In this document: positions 39,118 to 46,270 of the stretch, one piece after another | How positions within the stretch are numbered: position 1 is the first letter of the stretch | Layout: each line of letters opens with the position of its first letter | Assembly: GCA_017514235.1 (NCBI GenBank) | Contig: JAFWKK010000050.1 | Span: forward strand, 124,001-188,000 | Length of the DNA: 64,000 nt | DNA from: Kiritimatiellia bacterium | GTDB lineage: Bacteria; Verrucomicrobiota; Kiritimatiellia; RFP12; UBA1067 | Reading direction: 5' to 3' | Program-made: the position numbers and the translations under genes | The notes under the pieces: model-generated | The model's database searches: none | What the model was told of the DNA's origin: nothing | Seen by the model: only the letters and a program-made list of their open reading frames with translations

Positions 39118-40335
39118 TTATTCAGCATCGTTGAAATCGGCAAGACAGGCCAGCCGATATCCGATGTTCGTGCCGTTTGAAGAGGCCGGGCCATAGCCCT
39201 CGCGGTAGAAGATGTAAGCGGGGTCGTATGCATGCGTGTAGCCTCCGCCGTGGATAACCCGTGCGGTACCCATAGTGGGTCCAGGCGGAGCAATAACATC
39301 CGATCCGTGCTTGCTGTATGCGTCACCCGCCGCATACCAGTCGAGGCAACGTTCGAAGCAGTTGCCGTGCATGTCGTAAAGTCCCCAGGCGTTCGGCTTG
39401 AGCAGCCCTACCTTTTGCGCCGCAGAAGGCGACACGGTGGCTGAAGTCCATTCATACGGCTCGAATGCGGCTTTGGAAGTGTCGAATCCCCAATGGTAGT
39501 AACAGTAACCCAGATTTCCTGCGCGGGCGGCATACTCCCATTCAGCCTGAGTGGGGAGATCGAAACCGTTGATGCCCGCATGGCTGCGAAGCTTGCCGAG
39601 TACGCTGTCGCCGGAGACCTTGTGGCCGTCGCTTGGCCAGTCGTGTCCCGAAGTCGCACCGCGCAATCCCTCGTAGGAAGTATTGCGGTCGGGATAATCG
39701 CCGTTGGATGTGGTCGTTCCCGAAACGATGCGTGAGCGCTGGCCGATTGTCATCTCGAAGATGGCCATGTAGTAGTCGTTGGTGAGCGTCACGAAGTGAC
39801 CAGGTTCCCAGTTGTTGCCTGTGCCGCCTGCCTTGGGCAATCCCATCGTCCATCGGATGCCCTCGGCGTGGATGCGGCGCATCAGGAGCTTGTCGGTCTT
39901 GTAGATGTCAGCCGTAACGCCGCCAGGCACGTCGTCGGCGTCAAGATACCAGACGACGTTCGACTTCGTGACGAGATCGACGCACATGTAGTCCGGCGGG
40001 TTGTCGAGCGGCCACGCGGTGAGCTTCACCGAAAGCGACTTGTCGCGGATCTTCTGGTCGGGCCACGTCGTGCGCGGTTGCCAGAGAATCTGCCGCGTCC
40101 CCTGCTTCACCCTCACGTTCACGTCGCCCGCGGCGTTCGCGTAGAGCGCCTTGCCGATTGAGACGCCGTTCGTAAGCACGTCCATCATGACGATGGCGTC
40201 CGCGCCGCCGAGCGTGTAGGATATCGTCACCAGACGGTTTTCGTCCTGTTTGAACTGGACGTTACCTATTTCCGGCGGCGTCGCGTGCGCGGCATAAGCC
40301 GCAGCTGCGCATGTCATTAGTAGCAGTTTTTTCAT
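39118..40335 (-). CDS. Secreted SUMF1/FGE-fold protein, paralog 6
   Basis: A 405-residue protein with signal peptide (about 1-18), Ig-like region (NRLVTISYTLGGADAIVMMDV) and FGE-type domain (NDYYMAIFEMTIGQR, FDLPTQAEWEYAARAG, NAWGLYDMHGNCFERCLDW). GLRGATSGHDWPSDGHKVSGDSVLGKLRS is shared with paralog 4, showing a close relation between the two. The C-terminus ends IGYRLACLADFNDAE. It is the first gene of the second SUMF1 block and lies 16 bases upstream of paralog 5. The ATG has an AGGGAGG ribosome-binding site. Function is inferred to be extracellular binding. Confidence 0.85.
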   Translation of the reverse strand: MKKLLLMTCAAAAYAAHATPPEIGNVQFKQDENRLVTISYTLGGADAIVMMDVLTNGVSIGKALYANAAGDVNVRVKQGTRQILWQPRTTWPDQKIRDKSLSVKLTAWPLDNPPDYMCVDLVTKSNVVWYLDADDVPGGVTADIYKTDKLLMRRIHAEGIRWTMGLPKAGGTGNNWEPGHFVTLTNDYYMAIFEMTIGQRSRIVSGTTTSNGDYPDRNTSYEGLRGATSGHDWPSDGHKVSGDSVLGKLRSHAGINGFDLPTQAEWEYAARAGNLGYCYYHWGFDTSKAAFEPYEWTSATVSPSAAQKVGLLKPNAWGLYDMHGNCFERCLDWYAAGDAYSKHGSDVIAPPGPTMGTARVIHGGGYTHAYDPAYIFYREGYGPASSNGTNIGYRLACLADFNDAE

Positions 40336-40372
40336 GGGCTTTGTCTCCCTCCCTTTCTTGTGACGTTAAGCG

Positions 40373-41245
40373 TTACAGTGTTACAGTGGCGGCGACGGGG
40401 AAGTGGTCAGACGGAAACTTGCCGTCCGGCATGTCGTCGAGCGTGGCATGTGAAAGCACATGGACGTTCCCCTTTACAAATATATAGTCGATCAACATGA
40501 AAGCCGACGGAGAGTAGTCGTGGAAGGTGTTCTTTGGCCCTTTATGCGGCGCGACCGAGAGATTGGCCGTATCCTTCATCGACTTGCGCACATAGTCTAT
40601 GGCATTACCAGACTCCAGTTCGCTGTTGAAGTCACCGACCAGAAACGCGGTCATTCCAGCGGAAACGTCCGCATTGATCCTGCCGACGACCAGTTCCATG
40701 CCTTTTCTGCGGGCTAGTTCACTCTCATTGTCAAGGTGTGTGTTATAGAAACGAAAATCCTTCCCAGTTTCGCGGTCTTTCAGCTGCACCCATACGCAAG
40801 TGCGCGGGTAGGCCGAGTTCCAAGACGAAGAACCCCACACGTCCGGCGTTTCGGAAAGCTGGAAGGTGTCGCTTGCGGTGCAGTCAAACCGCTTTGCGTT
40901 GTAGATGATGTACACTCCCTCGTTCTTGCCCTCCGCCAAACGTCCGCGCCCAACCATCTTATATCCCTTCGGCCCCAACGCCTCGCGCAGATGGTCGACC
41001 TGATTCTCCTTCAACTCCTGCGCGCCAATGATGTCCAGCCGATGATCCCCGATGACCTTGAGGACACGCGGCAGGCGATTTTCCCACGACAAATCGCCTT
41101 TGTCTGCACCGTATGTGCGCATGTTAAAAGAGCAGATGGCAAACGGCTTTTCCGAATGTTCGGCGGTGGTCGTGTCCGCAACGGCCTCCATCGGCAAAAA
41201 CGCTCCGCAGGCAACCGCCGCGCCGATTATCAGTAGTTTTTTCAT
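40373..41245 (-). CDS. Secreted EEP-family (endonuclease/exonuclease/phosphatase) hydrolase
   Basis: The 290-residue protein has a signal peptide (about 1-24) and a complete EEP fold: ICSFNMRTYG, IIGAQELKENQ with the metal-binding Glu, FYNTHLDNES, VGDFNSELESG, MLIDYIFVKG and FPSDHFPVAA with the catalytic His. The group includes sphingomyelinases, inositol-polyphosphate phosphatases and secreted nucleases, and members are frequent in polysaccharide-degradation loci without known substrate. It is homologous to the C-terminal half of the GH39-EEP fusion, sharing MPDGKFPSDH. Start at 41245 with AAGGAGACAAAGAGT upstream. It lies between the IclR regulator and SUMF1 paralog 6. Confidence 0.88.
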   Translation of the reverse strand: MKKLLIIGAAVACGAFLPMEAVADTTTAEHSEKPFAICSFNMRTYGADKGDLSWENRLPRVLKVIGDHRLDIIGAQELKENQVDHLREALGPKGYKMVGRGRLAEGKNEGVYIIYNAKRFDCTASDTFQLSETPDVWGSSSWNSAYPRTCVWVQLKDRETGKDFRFYNTHLDNESELARRKGMELVVGRINADVSAGMTAFLVGDFNSELESGNAIDYVRKSMKDTANLSVAPHKGPKNTFHDYSPSAFMLIDYIFVKGNVHVLSHATLDDMPDGKFPSDHFPVAATVTL

Positions 41246-41285
41246 ACTCTTTGTCTCCTTAGTTGCGTAGGCGGCTTCAAATGCC

Positions 41286-42104
41286 TTATTTTTTCGATTG
41301 TTTTTTGACTTTACAGTTCCAGCCAAGTTTCGCGCTTACAGCGGCGGCAGCTTCAATGGCAGAATCCGCACGCCGCTTAAAATCGCACTCTGGCAACTGC
41401 TCTGCCGGTGCGGAGATTGCCAATGTCCCGACAGGATTACCCGTCCTGTCAAATATCGGCGCAGCCACGCAATGCAGCCCCTCGCTCCCTTCTGCATTGT
41501 CAACTGCATATCCGCACTTCCGAACATTGGCAAGGACCTTCTCTAGTTCGGAACGCGAAGTAATCGTGTTTGCTGTCAACCGCCTGAACGAAAGCCCATC
41601 CAAAAGATGGGAACATTCAGCATCCGGCAGAAATGCCATAATGCTCTTCCATCCTGCACCGACATGCAGATCGGTTGTCCGCACGCCCTTCTCCTCCACA
41701 TACCTGATGGGATTGCGCGAGTCGGCCGTTTCGACCAGGATTCCTGTGCCGTCTCTAGTCAAGATGCCAAGCTGCACCGTAAGGTTGGTCTCGTCCCTGA
41801 GCGCACACATATCAGTCCATGCGACAGAGGCAAGCGAATATTCATCGGACCCCGACACGGCAAAGTCAAGAAGGCGCCGCGACAGTCTATATGCTCCAGA
41901 CGCCTCGTCACGATACGTCCATCCTGCATCCGTCAACGTCATCATGATGCGGTACACCATCGTTGAAGTGCATCCAGTTGCGGCGGCAATTTCATTGCGG
42001 TTGAGCCCGCGCGGATGTGCGGACAATGTTTCAACTATCTGGAGCGCACGATCCAGATTCGGAACGTGATAGTTGCGCTTTTCGGACTTGCCTTTACCTC
42101 TCAC
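41286..42104 (-). CDS. IclR-family transcriptional regulator
   Basis: The 272-residue protein has the IclR winged helix-turn-helix (about 15-75; GLNRNEIAAATGCTSTMVYRIMMTL) and the GAF-like effector domain (about 85-265; TVQLGILTRDGTGILVET, HVGAGWKSIMAFLP, CVAAPIFDRTGNPVGTLAIS). IclR proteins respond to small metabolites, often from sugar or aromatic catabolism. The GTG start at 42104 has a strong AGGAGG. Its own promoter has a near-consensus sequence containing a small inverted repeat that could be its operator. It stands at the head of the leftward island and may control the EEP/SUMF1 genes immediately downstream. Confidence 0.93.
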   Translation of the reverse strand: MRGKGKSEKRNYHVPNLDRALQIVETLSAHPRGLNRNEIAAATGCTSTMVYRIMMTLTDAGWTYRDEASGAYRLSRRLLDFAVSGSDEYSLASVAWTDMCALRDETNLTVQLGILTRDGTGILVETADSRNPIRYVEEKGVRTTDLHVGAGWKSIMAFLPDAECSHLLDGLSFRRLTANTITSRSELEKVLANVRKCGYAVDNAEGSEGLHCVAAPIFDRTGNPVGTLAISAPAEQLPECDFKRRADSAIEAAAAVSAKLGWNCKVKKQSKK

Positions 42105-42134
42105 CTAATCCTCCTGATTTGGAATGTGGTCTAT

Positions 42135-42163
42135 AGTATACATTATAAATTCATCGGTGTCAA
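42135..42163 (-). promoter_or_regulatory. Promoter of the IclR gene
   Basis: On the minus strand TTGACA (42158-42163) and TATACT (42135-42140) with a 17-base spacer, a near-consensus promoter. The interrupted repeat ATGT...ACAT (about 42124-42143) overlaps the -10 and could serve autoregulation. Confidence 0.75.
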
Positions 42164-42494
42164 CCCGGCCCCCTGTGAGTCAATCCCCGCCCTGTGAACA
42201 ACCTCGATTTGTCTTCAAACGCACGGAATCCATTGATATTGCCGCCGCTCCGCTTGCTCTACGCCGCGCATATCACCTTCTGAAACACCTCCGCCGAGTC
42301 AACACCTCGCGCTTCCCGCTCGACCTTTCACAATGCCGAACTCGTCGCCGCCGAGCGGCGGGCATCACTTGTGAACTCCGCCCCGCGCTTCTCCGTCAGC
42401 ACCGGCATCAGGCGGCACTACACGCTACATCCACACCCGCCCACTTTTTCGGCCTCGGGCAAAATCACTTTTAGCCTAAGTGCAGCAGTTAAAC
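42164..42494. other. 331-base stretch without a supported gene
   Basis: Between the iclR promoter and the terminator at 42495 no frame has a plausible start, ribosome-binding site and family similarity. One plus-strand frame stays open from about 42280 to 42506 with coding-like third-position GC but lacks a start, so it may be a decayed gene end. I see nothing else in it. Confidence 0.5.
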
Positions 42495-42523
42495 GGGCGG
42501 GATGTTGATCCCGCCCTTATTTT
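42495..42523 (+). terminator. Rho-independent terminator-like hairpin
   Basis: A nine-base perfect stem (GGGCGGGAT/ATCCCGCCC at 42495-42503 and 42508-42516) with a four-base loop is followed by TTATTTT. It would stop rightward transcription before the transposase fragment. Confidence 0.7.
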
Positions 42524-42591
42524 ACGGGCTAATGGTGCGATTTAAGTTTTCACCCTGCGGGTGAAACGGGCATTCCACTGGAAAAGAAAGC

Positions 42592-42645
42592 GTCGTTCTT
42601 GGTATACTTTGAGTTGCAAAGCCAGCAAAGGACAACAAGAACGAC
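42592..42645. repeat. Inverted repeat in front of the transposase fragment
   Basis: GTCGTTCTTG (42592-42601) is matched perfectly by CAAGAACGAC (42636-42645), which abuts the ATG at 42646. The loop contains the AAAGGA ribosome-binding site and TATACT. A shorter inverted repeat (TTTCACCC/GGGTGAAA) lies at 42548-42566. One of them may be an insertion-sequence end or an operator. Confidence 0.6.
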
Positions 42646-42984
42646 ATGAGAAAGTATATCACAAATCCGCTCCGAACGGAGCAGGAAACCGAAAAGTCGG
42701 ACGGCCTCGAGACCCTCGGCGGCGAGTTCGGCCTGTGCTGGAACGACACCGTCCCGCTGACGACGGGGGCGCACAACGCCTTCCTGAGCGCGTTCTTCGA
42801 GGCGGGCGGCGTGTTCGACCACCTTGTCGACACCTGCCCGCTCAGGCTGACGAGCAACAACGCCCCGACGAACCGCGAGACGCTCGGCACCGCGATTGTC
42901 GGGATGACGAACGGCTCGTACCGCTACCGGCACTTCGACAACCTCTCCGGCGACGCGGTCACGGCGGAGCTGTTTGGAGCGTGA
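42646..42984 (+). pseudogene. N-terminal fragment of a transposase
   Basis: The 112 residues resemble the N-terminal domain of IS1380/IS4-type DDE transposases: the pattern LTTGAHNAFLSAFFEAGG, DHLVDTCPL, LGTAIVGMTNGSYRYRHFDNL and SGDAVTAELFG follows the order of the DNA-binding domain before the catalytic core. A stop occurs just after the LFG motif, and none of the three forward frames downstream carries a recognisable DDE core, so about three-quarters of the gene has been lost. It has AAAGGA upstream and might still make a small DNA-binding protein. Family assignment is by motif pattern only. Confidence 0.6.
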
Positions 42985-43075
42985 CCCTCGCGGCTCTGTT
43001 TTGTGTTAGTCCCGCGACGACCTCGCCACGGGAAATCCCTGTATCTGCCGCGTTGGTCAATCGGCAAACAAAAAA

Positions 43076-43104
43076 AGCCCCTCCGGCGCGAAGCCGAAGG
43101 GGCT
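43076..43104 (-). terminator. Leftward rho-independent terminator
   Basis: Read on the minus strand, a GC-rich stem (AGCCCCTTCGGC with GCCGGAGGGGCT, loop TTCGC) is followed by seven T (43070-43076 are A on the plus strand). On the plus strand no T run follows. It would stop transcription moving left out of the ORF6N region. Confidence 0.75.
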
Positions 43105-43143
43105 GAAATGAAAATGGCTGAAGTTTGGCGCGTCTATGCTTGC

Positions 43144-43177
43144 CCGCCTGTCAATACAGGCGGCGAAATGGTATAAT
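43144..43177 (+). promoter_or_regulatory. Promoter with overlapping inverted repeat upstream of the ORF6N gene
   Basis: An extended -10 (TGGTATAAT, with TATAAT at 43172-43177) stands 25 bases before the ATG. The -35 position is covered by an inverted repeat, CGCCTGT-CAAT-ACAGGCG (about 43145-43162), a good candidate operator. Confidence 0.6.
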
Positions 43178-43202
43178 ATGCGCCATTGTAGGGAGAAGGA
43201 CA

Positions 43203-44144
43203 ATGAATGATTTGACAATCGCCGAACCTATTGCCGCCGATGCCATCCGGTCGCGAATCCTCACGATTCGTGGCGTTCAGGTCATGCTTGACCGTGACCT
43301 CGCAGAGCTATACGAAGTGCCGACGAAAGCCCTAAACCAAGCCGTGAAACGCAACATCGAACGGTTTCCCGAACACTTCATGTTTCAATTGACCAAAGAG
43401 GATCTATCAAACTTGAGGTCACAAATTGTGACCTTAAACGGCGAGACAAGTCTAAGGTCACAGATTGTGACCTTAAACAAACGGCAAGGACAGCACCTAA
43501 AATACATGCCGTACGCATTTACAGAGCAGGGAATAGCGATGCTGTCGGCAGTCTTAAAAAGCGAAACTGCAATACTTGTCAGCATCAGAATCATGGATGT
43601 GTTTGTCGCCATGCGCAAAGCACTTGCCTCCTTCTCTCCAATGCTGATGCGTCTTGACGTGGTGGAACGGCGGCAAATCATCGACCAAACCCGCAACGAG
43701 GAGCGCTTCAAGCTGATACTCGATGCGATGCAGGACAAGAAGTTCCCTCCGCAGAAGGTGTTCTACGACGGGCAGATATACGACGCGTTCGACCAGATGA
43801 AGAAGTTCGTGCGCATGGCGAAGAAGGAACTGGTCATCATCGACCCGTACTTCGCAGATTGCGTCCTTCCTCTCGTCGCGCGGAAGCGGCAGGGCGTGTT
43901 GGTCGTCGTGTTGAAGAACTCGCGGAACAAGCTGCTTCATGCCGTCGATGTGGCGCAGTTCAACGCGCAGTACGCCAACTCGCTCACGGTCAAGACCTCC
44001 GACAAATTCCACGACCGCTTCCTCATCATCGACAAGACAACCCTCATTCACGTAGGTGCATCCCTCAACCACCTCGGCAAGAAGTGCTTTGCCTTCTCAT
44101 CCCTCGACAAGTCCAACATCCCCAACATCCTCGCCAAGTTGTAA
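43203..44144 (+). CDS. ORF6N-domain protein with C-terminal phospholipase-D-like domain
   Basis: The 313-residue protein starts with an ORF6N domain (about 12-125), a DNA-binding domain spread by phages and mobile elements: ILTIRGVQVMLDRDLAELYEV and YMPYAFTEQGIAML are its hallmarks. A helical linker leads to a C-terminal region (about 185-313) with KFHDRFLIID, a PLD-type half motif, and HVGASLNHLGKK, as in restriction/defence-associated PLD-like nucleases. LRSQIVTLN occurs twice (71-79 and 84-92). Start at 43203 with GGGAGAAGGA. It lies beside a transposase fragment, consistent with horizontal transfer. It may be a defence or toxin-like gene; this is not proven. Confidence 0.88.
   Translation: MNDLTIAEPIAADAIRSRILTIRGVQVMLDRDLAELYEVPTKALNQAVKRNIERFPEHFMFQLTKEDLSNLRSQIVTLNGETSLRSQIVTLNKRQGQHLKYMPYAFTEQGIAMLSAVLKSETAILVSIRIMDVFVAMRKALASFSPMLMRLDVVERRQIIDQTRNEERFKLILDAMQDKKFPPQKVFYDGQIYDAFDQMKKFVRMAKKELVIIDPYFADCVLPLVARKRQGVLVVVLKNSRNKLLHAVDVAQFNAQYANSLTVKTSDKFHDRFLIIDKTTLIHVGASLNHLGKKCFAFSSLDKSNIPNILAKL
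43416..43474. repeat. Two palindromic repeats inside the ORF6N coding sequence
   Basis: AGGTCACAAATTGTGACCT (43416-43434) and the near copy AAGGTCACAGATTGTGACCTT (43454-43474) are each dyad-symmetric. Their centres are 39 bases apart, or 13 codons, so the duplication is in frame and encodes the repeated LRSQIVTLN. Confidence 0.85.
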
Positions 44145-44288
44145 TCCGCCCCACGCATCATCGCGCCGCCTCTCCGCCCATGCCTTGAGCCACCCTTGTC
44201 CGCCGCACCGACCCCCGCAGGGTGTCCCCACAAAATCCCCACAAAATCAGCACTCCCTATACCGCGGCGCAAAGGCCTGTGGGCATCT

Positions 44289-46241
44289 TCATTGTCCGTA
44301 CCGTTCAAGAAGCATCTGGACGATGCGGCCGGAGCCAGAGCAGTTGGGGCTCCACGGCAGGAACCACGGCTCGTCGTCGCGGTAGCGTTCCCCGACATAG
44401 AGTTCGCGAGTCATGGCAAACTTGAGCGTCGCGGCGAGGATGGTGTCCGCCTGTTCGCCATATCCGATTGTGCGAAACGCGCGATGCCACAGATAGTCCT
44501 GCGAGGTGGTGTACCAATAGTGCTTCATGACAGGGTCGTCGCTGGCCGTCGAAAACTTGCCGGTGAGTCCGTTGGCGGACGCCTGTCCGTTCCTGAGACA
44601 CCACTTCCAGATGCGGAGCACGTCGTTGGCGTCAAGATATCCGTTCTTCAGCCCAAGCATGATCATGTTCCCGTGGTAGAGCCTGGGGAAGCCCTTCTCG
44701 ACCTCCTGACGATCAGGCGACATCGGAATGTCGAAGTCCTCCTTGTCGGCGCTCTCCTGCTTGAAGAAGAGCACCCTGTCGCGCATCGTGCCGAGGTAGT
44801 CATTGAAGCCTGCACGTATCTCGGCAAGCGCGGGATCTCCGAAGCGTTCGGCCGCAGCGAGGTAATCGCCCATGTCGATTAGGTTCAGCGCGTCCGTGAA
44901 GCCCCATGACTGCGTTTTCGTCTTGTAGTCACACGCCAAGCCGGCAGGAAAGAACCCGGGGACGGCGTCCGTAGCCCCCGGCGGCACGCGGGAACGCATG
45001 ATCCAGCGGAATCCCTCAAGCGCCTTGGCGCGGTAGCGGTCCCAAGGTCTGCGACGGCCGGTGTCGAGGCAGTAGCGGGCAAGGATGCCGAGGCAGTTCG
45101 CGGTGTTGCAGTCCCAGTCGTTCCCGAACGGCCCTATCCGGCCACGGTTCTCAGGCTCTGGATAGCCGCCCGAGCCATAGCCGTACAGACCGAAGTAGAA
45201 GTCGATTGCACCCTCCACATACTCGCCGAAGTCGCCGACCTTGCCCAGAGCCGACAGGGCGTCCATGTTGTCCCACGGCCACACCCAGCGCTGCAAGCCG
45301 CCCTGGCGCGGCAGCACGTAATCGCAGCCGACAGGATGGCAGAAACACTGTAGCATCTGCACGACCATGTTCTTGACGATGCGCAGGTGTTCAGGATTCT
45401 CTTTTAGACCCTTCGGCAGGCGGTTGATCTTCGCAAGTTCGCGTTGCCACGCGTCCGCCGTGGCGCGGCGCGTCGCCTCGAACGCCGGCTGCACATCGGC
45501 ACCGATGCCTACGGCAAAGTCAAGGACAAAGGATTCGCCAGCCTTCAAATCGACGGAAAAGCGCAGTTCGCCGCGTTCCGCATCCCATCTGGCCGACGGC
45601 GGCGGCTTCGCGAACGTGATGAACCCGCCAGCAGGCGAGCGGAGGACGCCGCCGCCCCAGGCCCAGTCGCATAGAACCTGGCTCCAGGTCTCCGGAAGAG
45701 ACACGTACGGCTTGTAGTAGTCCGGCGGCTGGTTCTTGTATCCGCCCAGCAACGTCGCTTCGTTGCCGTAGCGGACGCGGATTGCATACTCCTCGGCAAA
45801 CCCCTTCGCGCTGCCGTTGACGACGGAAAAGCGCCCATGCGCTGTCGTGCGCCGAACGAAGTCACAGCACGTCTCCAGCGTCACAGCAACGTCGTCCTCC
45901 CTCCAGCGCAGCCCGTGCAGCGGCACTCCGTCTTCCGGCAGCAGGTTCTCGGCAGTCTTGAAGTCAAAGAGCCTGTCGTCCTTCCCATGAAAGAACCATA
46001 GCACGTTGCCGACTTCTCGGCTGTAGGACCGCGCAGTCCAGTGATGCTCATGCCGCACTTCTGAGAACATCAGCTTGGCATCGTTGAACAGCACGCACAT
46101 GCGCTCCGCCATGGGCGGATGCACATATCGCCGCGTCGTGCGCGGCAGTTCCCACGATGAAGTGCCAACCGTCGACGCAGCCGCAACGCCCGCAACAAGC
46201 GCCGCCACAGCTGACAGACATTTAACCATCTCTTTTCTCAT
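44289..46241 (-). CDS. Secreted six-hairpin glycosidase-like protein
   Basis: The 650-residue protein is a paralog of the catalytic part of the protein at 22191-24602: VQMLQCFCHPVGCDYVLPRQGGLQRWVWPWDN and ELYVGERYRDDEPWFLPWSPNCSGSGRI are shared blocks. Here the LamG domain is replaced by a direct start at LPRTTRRYVHPPMAERM after the signal peptide. Conserved acidic residues near WPWDNMD and GPFGNDWDCNT may include the catalytic pair of an inverting (alpha/alpha)6 enzyme. Family is not assigned. The start at 46241 gives MRKEMVKCLSAVAALVAG, like the GH3 leader; a GTG at 46274 overlapping the FAD gene stop is the alternative. Confidence 0.75.
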   Translation of the reverse strand: MRKEMVKCLSAVAALVAGVAAASTVGTSSWELPRTTRRYVHPPMAERMCVLFNDAKLMFSEVRHEHHWTARSYSREVGNVLWFFHGKDDRLFDFKTAENLLPEDGVPLHGLRWREDDVAVTLETCCDFVRRTTAHGRFSVVNGSAKGFAEEYAIRVRYGNEATLLGGYKNQPPDYYKPYVSLPETWSQVLCDWAWGGGVLRSPAGGFITFAKPPPSARWDAERGELRFSVDLKAGESFVLDFAVGIGADVQPAFEATRRATADAWQRELAKINRLPKGLKENPEHLRIVKNMVVQMLQCFCHPVGCDYVLPRQGGLQRWVWPWDNMDALSALGKVGDFGEYVEGAIDFYFGLYGYGSGGYPEPENRGRIGPFGNDWDCNTANCLGILARYCLDTGRRRPWDRYRAKALEGFRWIMRSRVPPGATDAVPGFFPAGLACDYKTKTQSWGFTDALNLIDMGDYLAAAERFGDPALAEIRAGFNDYLGTMRDRVLFFKQESADKEDFDIPMSPDRQEVEKGFPRLYHGNMIMLGLKNGYLDANDVLRIWKWCLRNGQASANGLTGKFSTASDDPVMKHYWYTTSQDYLWHRAFRTIGYGEQADTILAATLKFAMTRELYVGERYRDDEPWFLPWSPNCSGSGRIVQMLLERYGQ

Positions 46242-46270
46242 TCTCGCTTTCCCCTGTACTTGTTTATTAC

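Noticed and set aside
42124-42474. Plus-strand frame between the IclR gene and the terminator
   Set aside because: It begins inside the iclR promoter, has no ribosome-binding site and resembles nothing known.
43203-44144. Phage repressor or anti-repressor assignment for the ORF6N gene
   Set aside because: No phage structural or integrase genes nearby; the C-terminal PLD-like region is not the usual anti-repressor tail, so only the domain content is stated.
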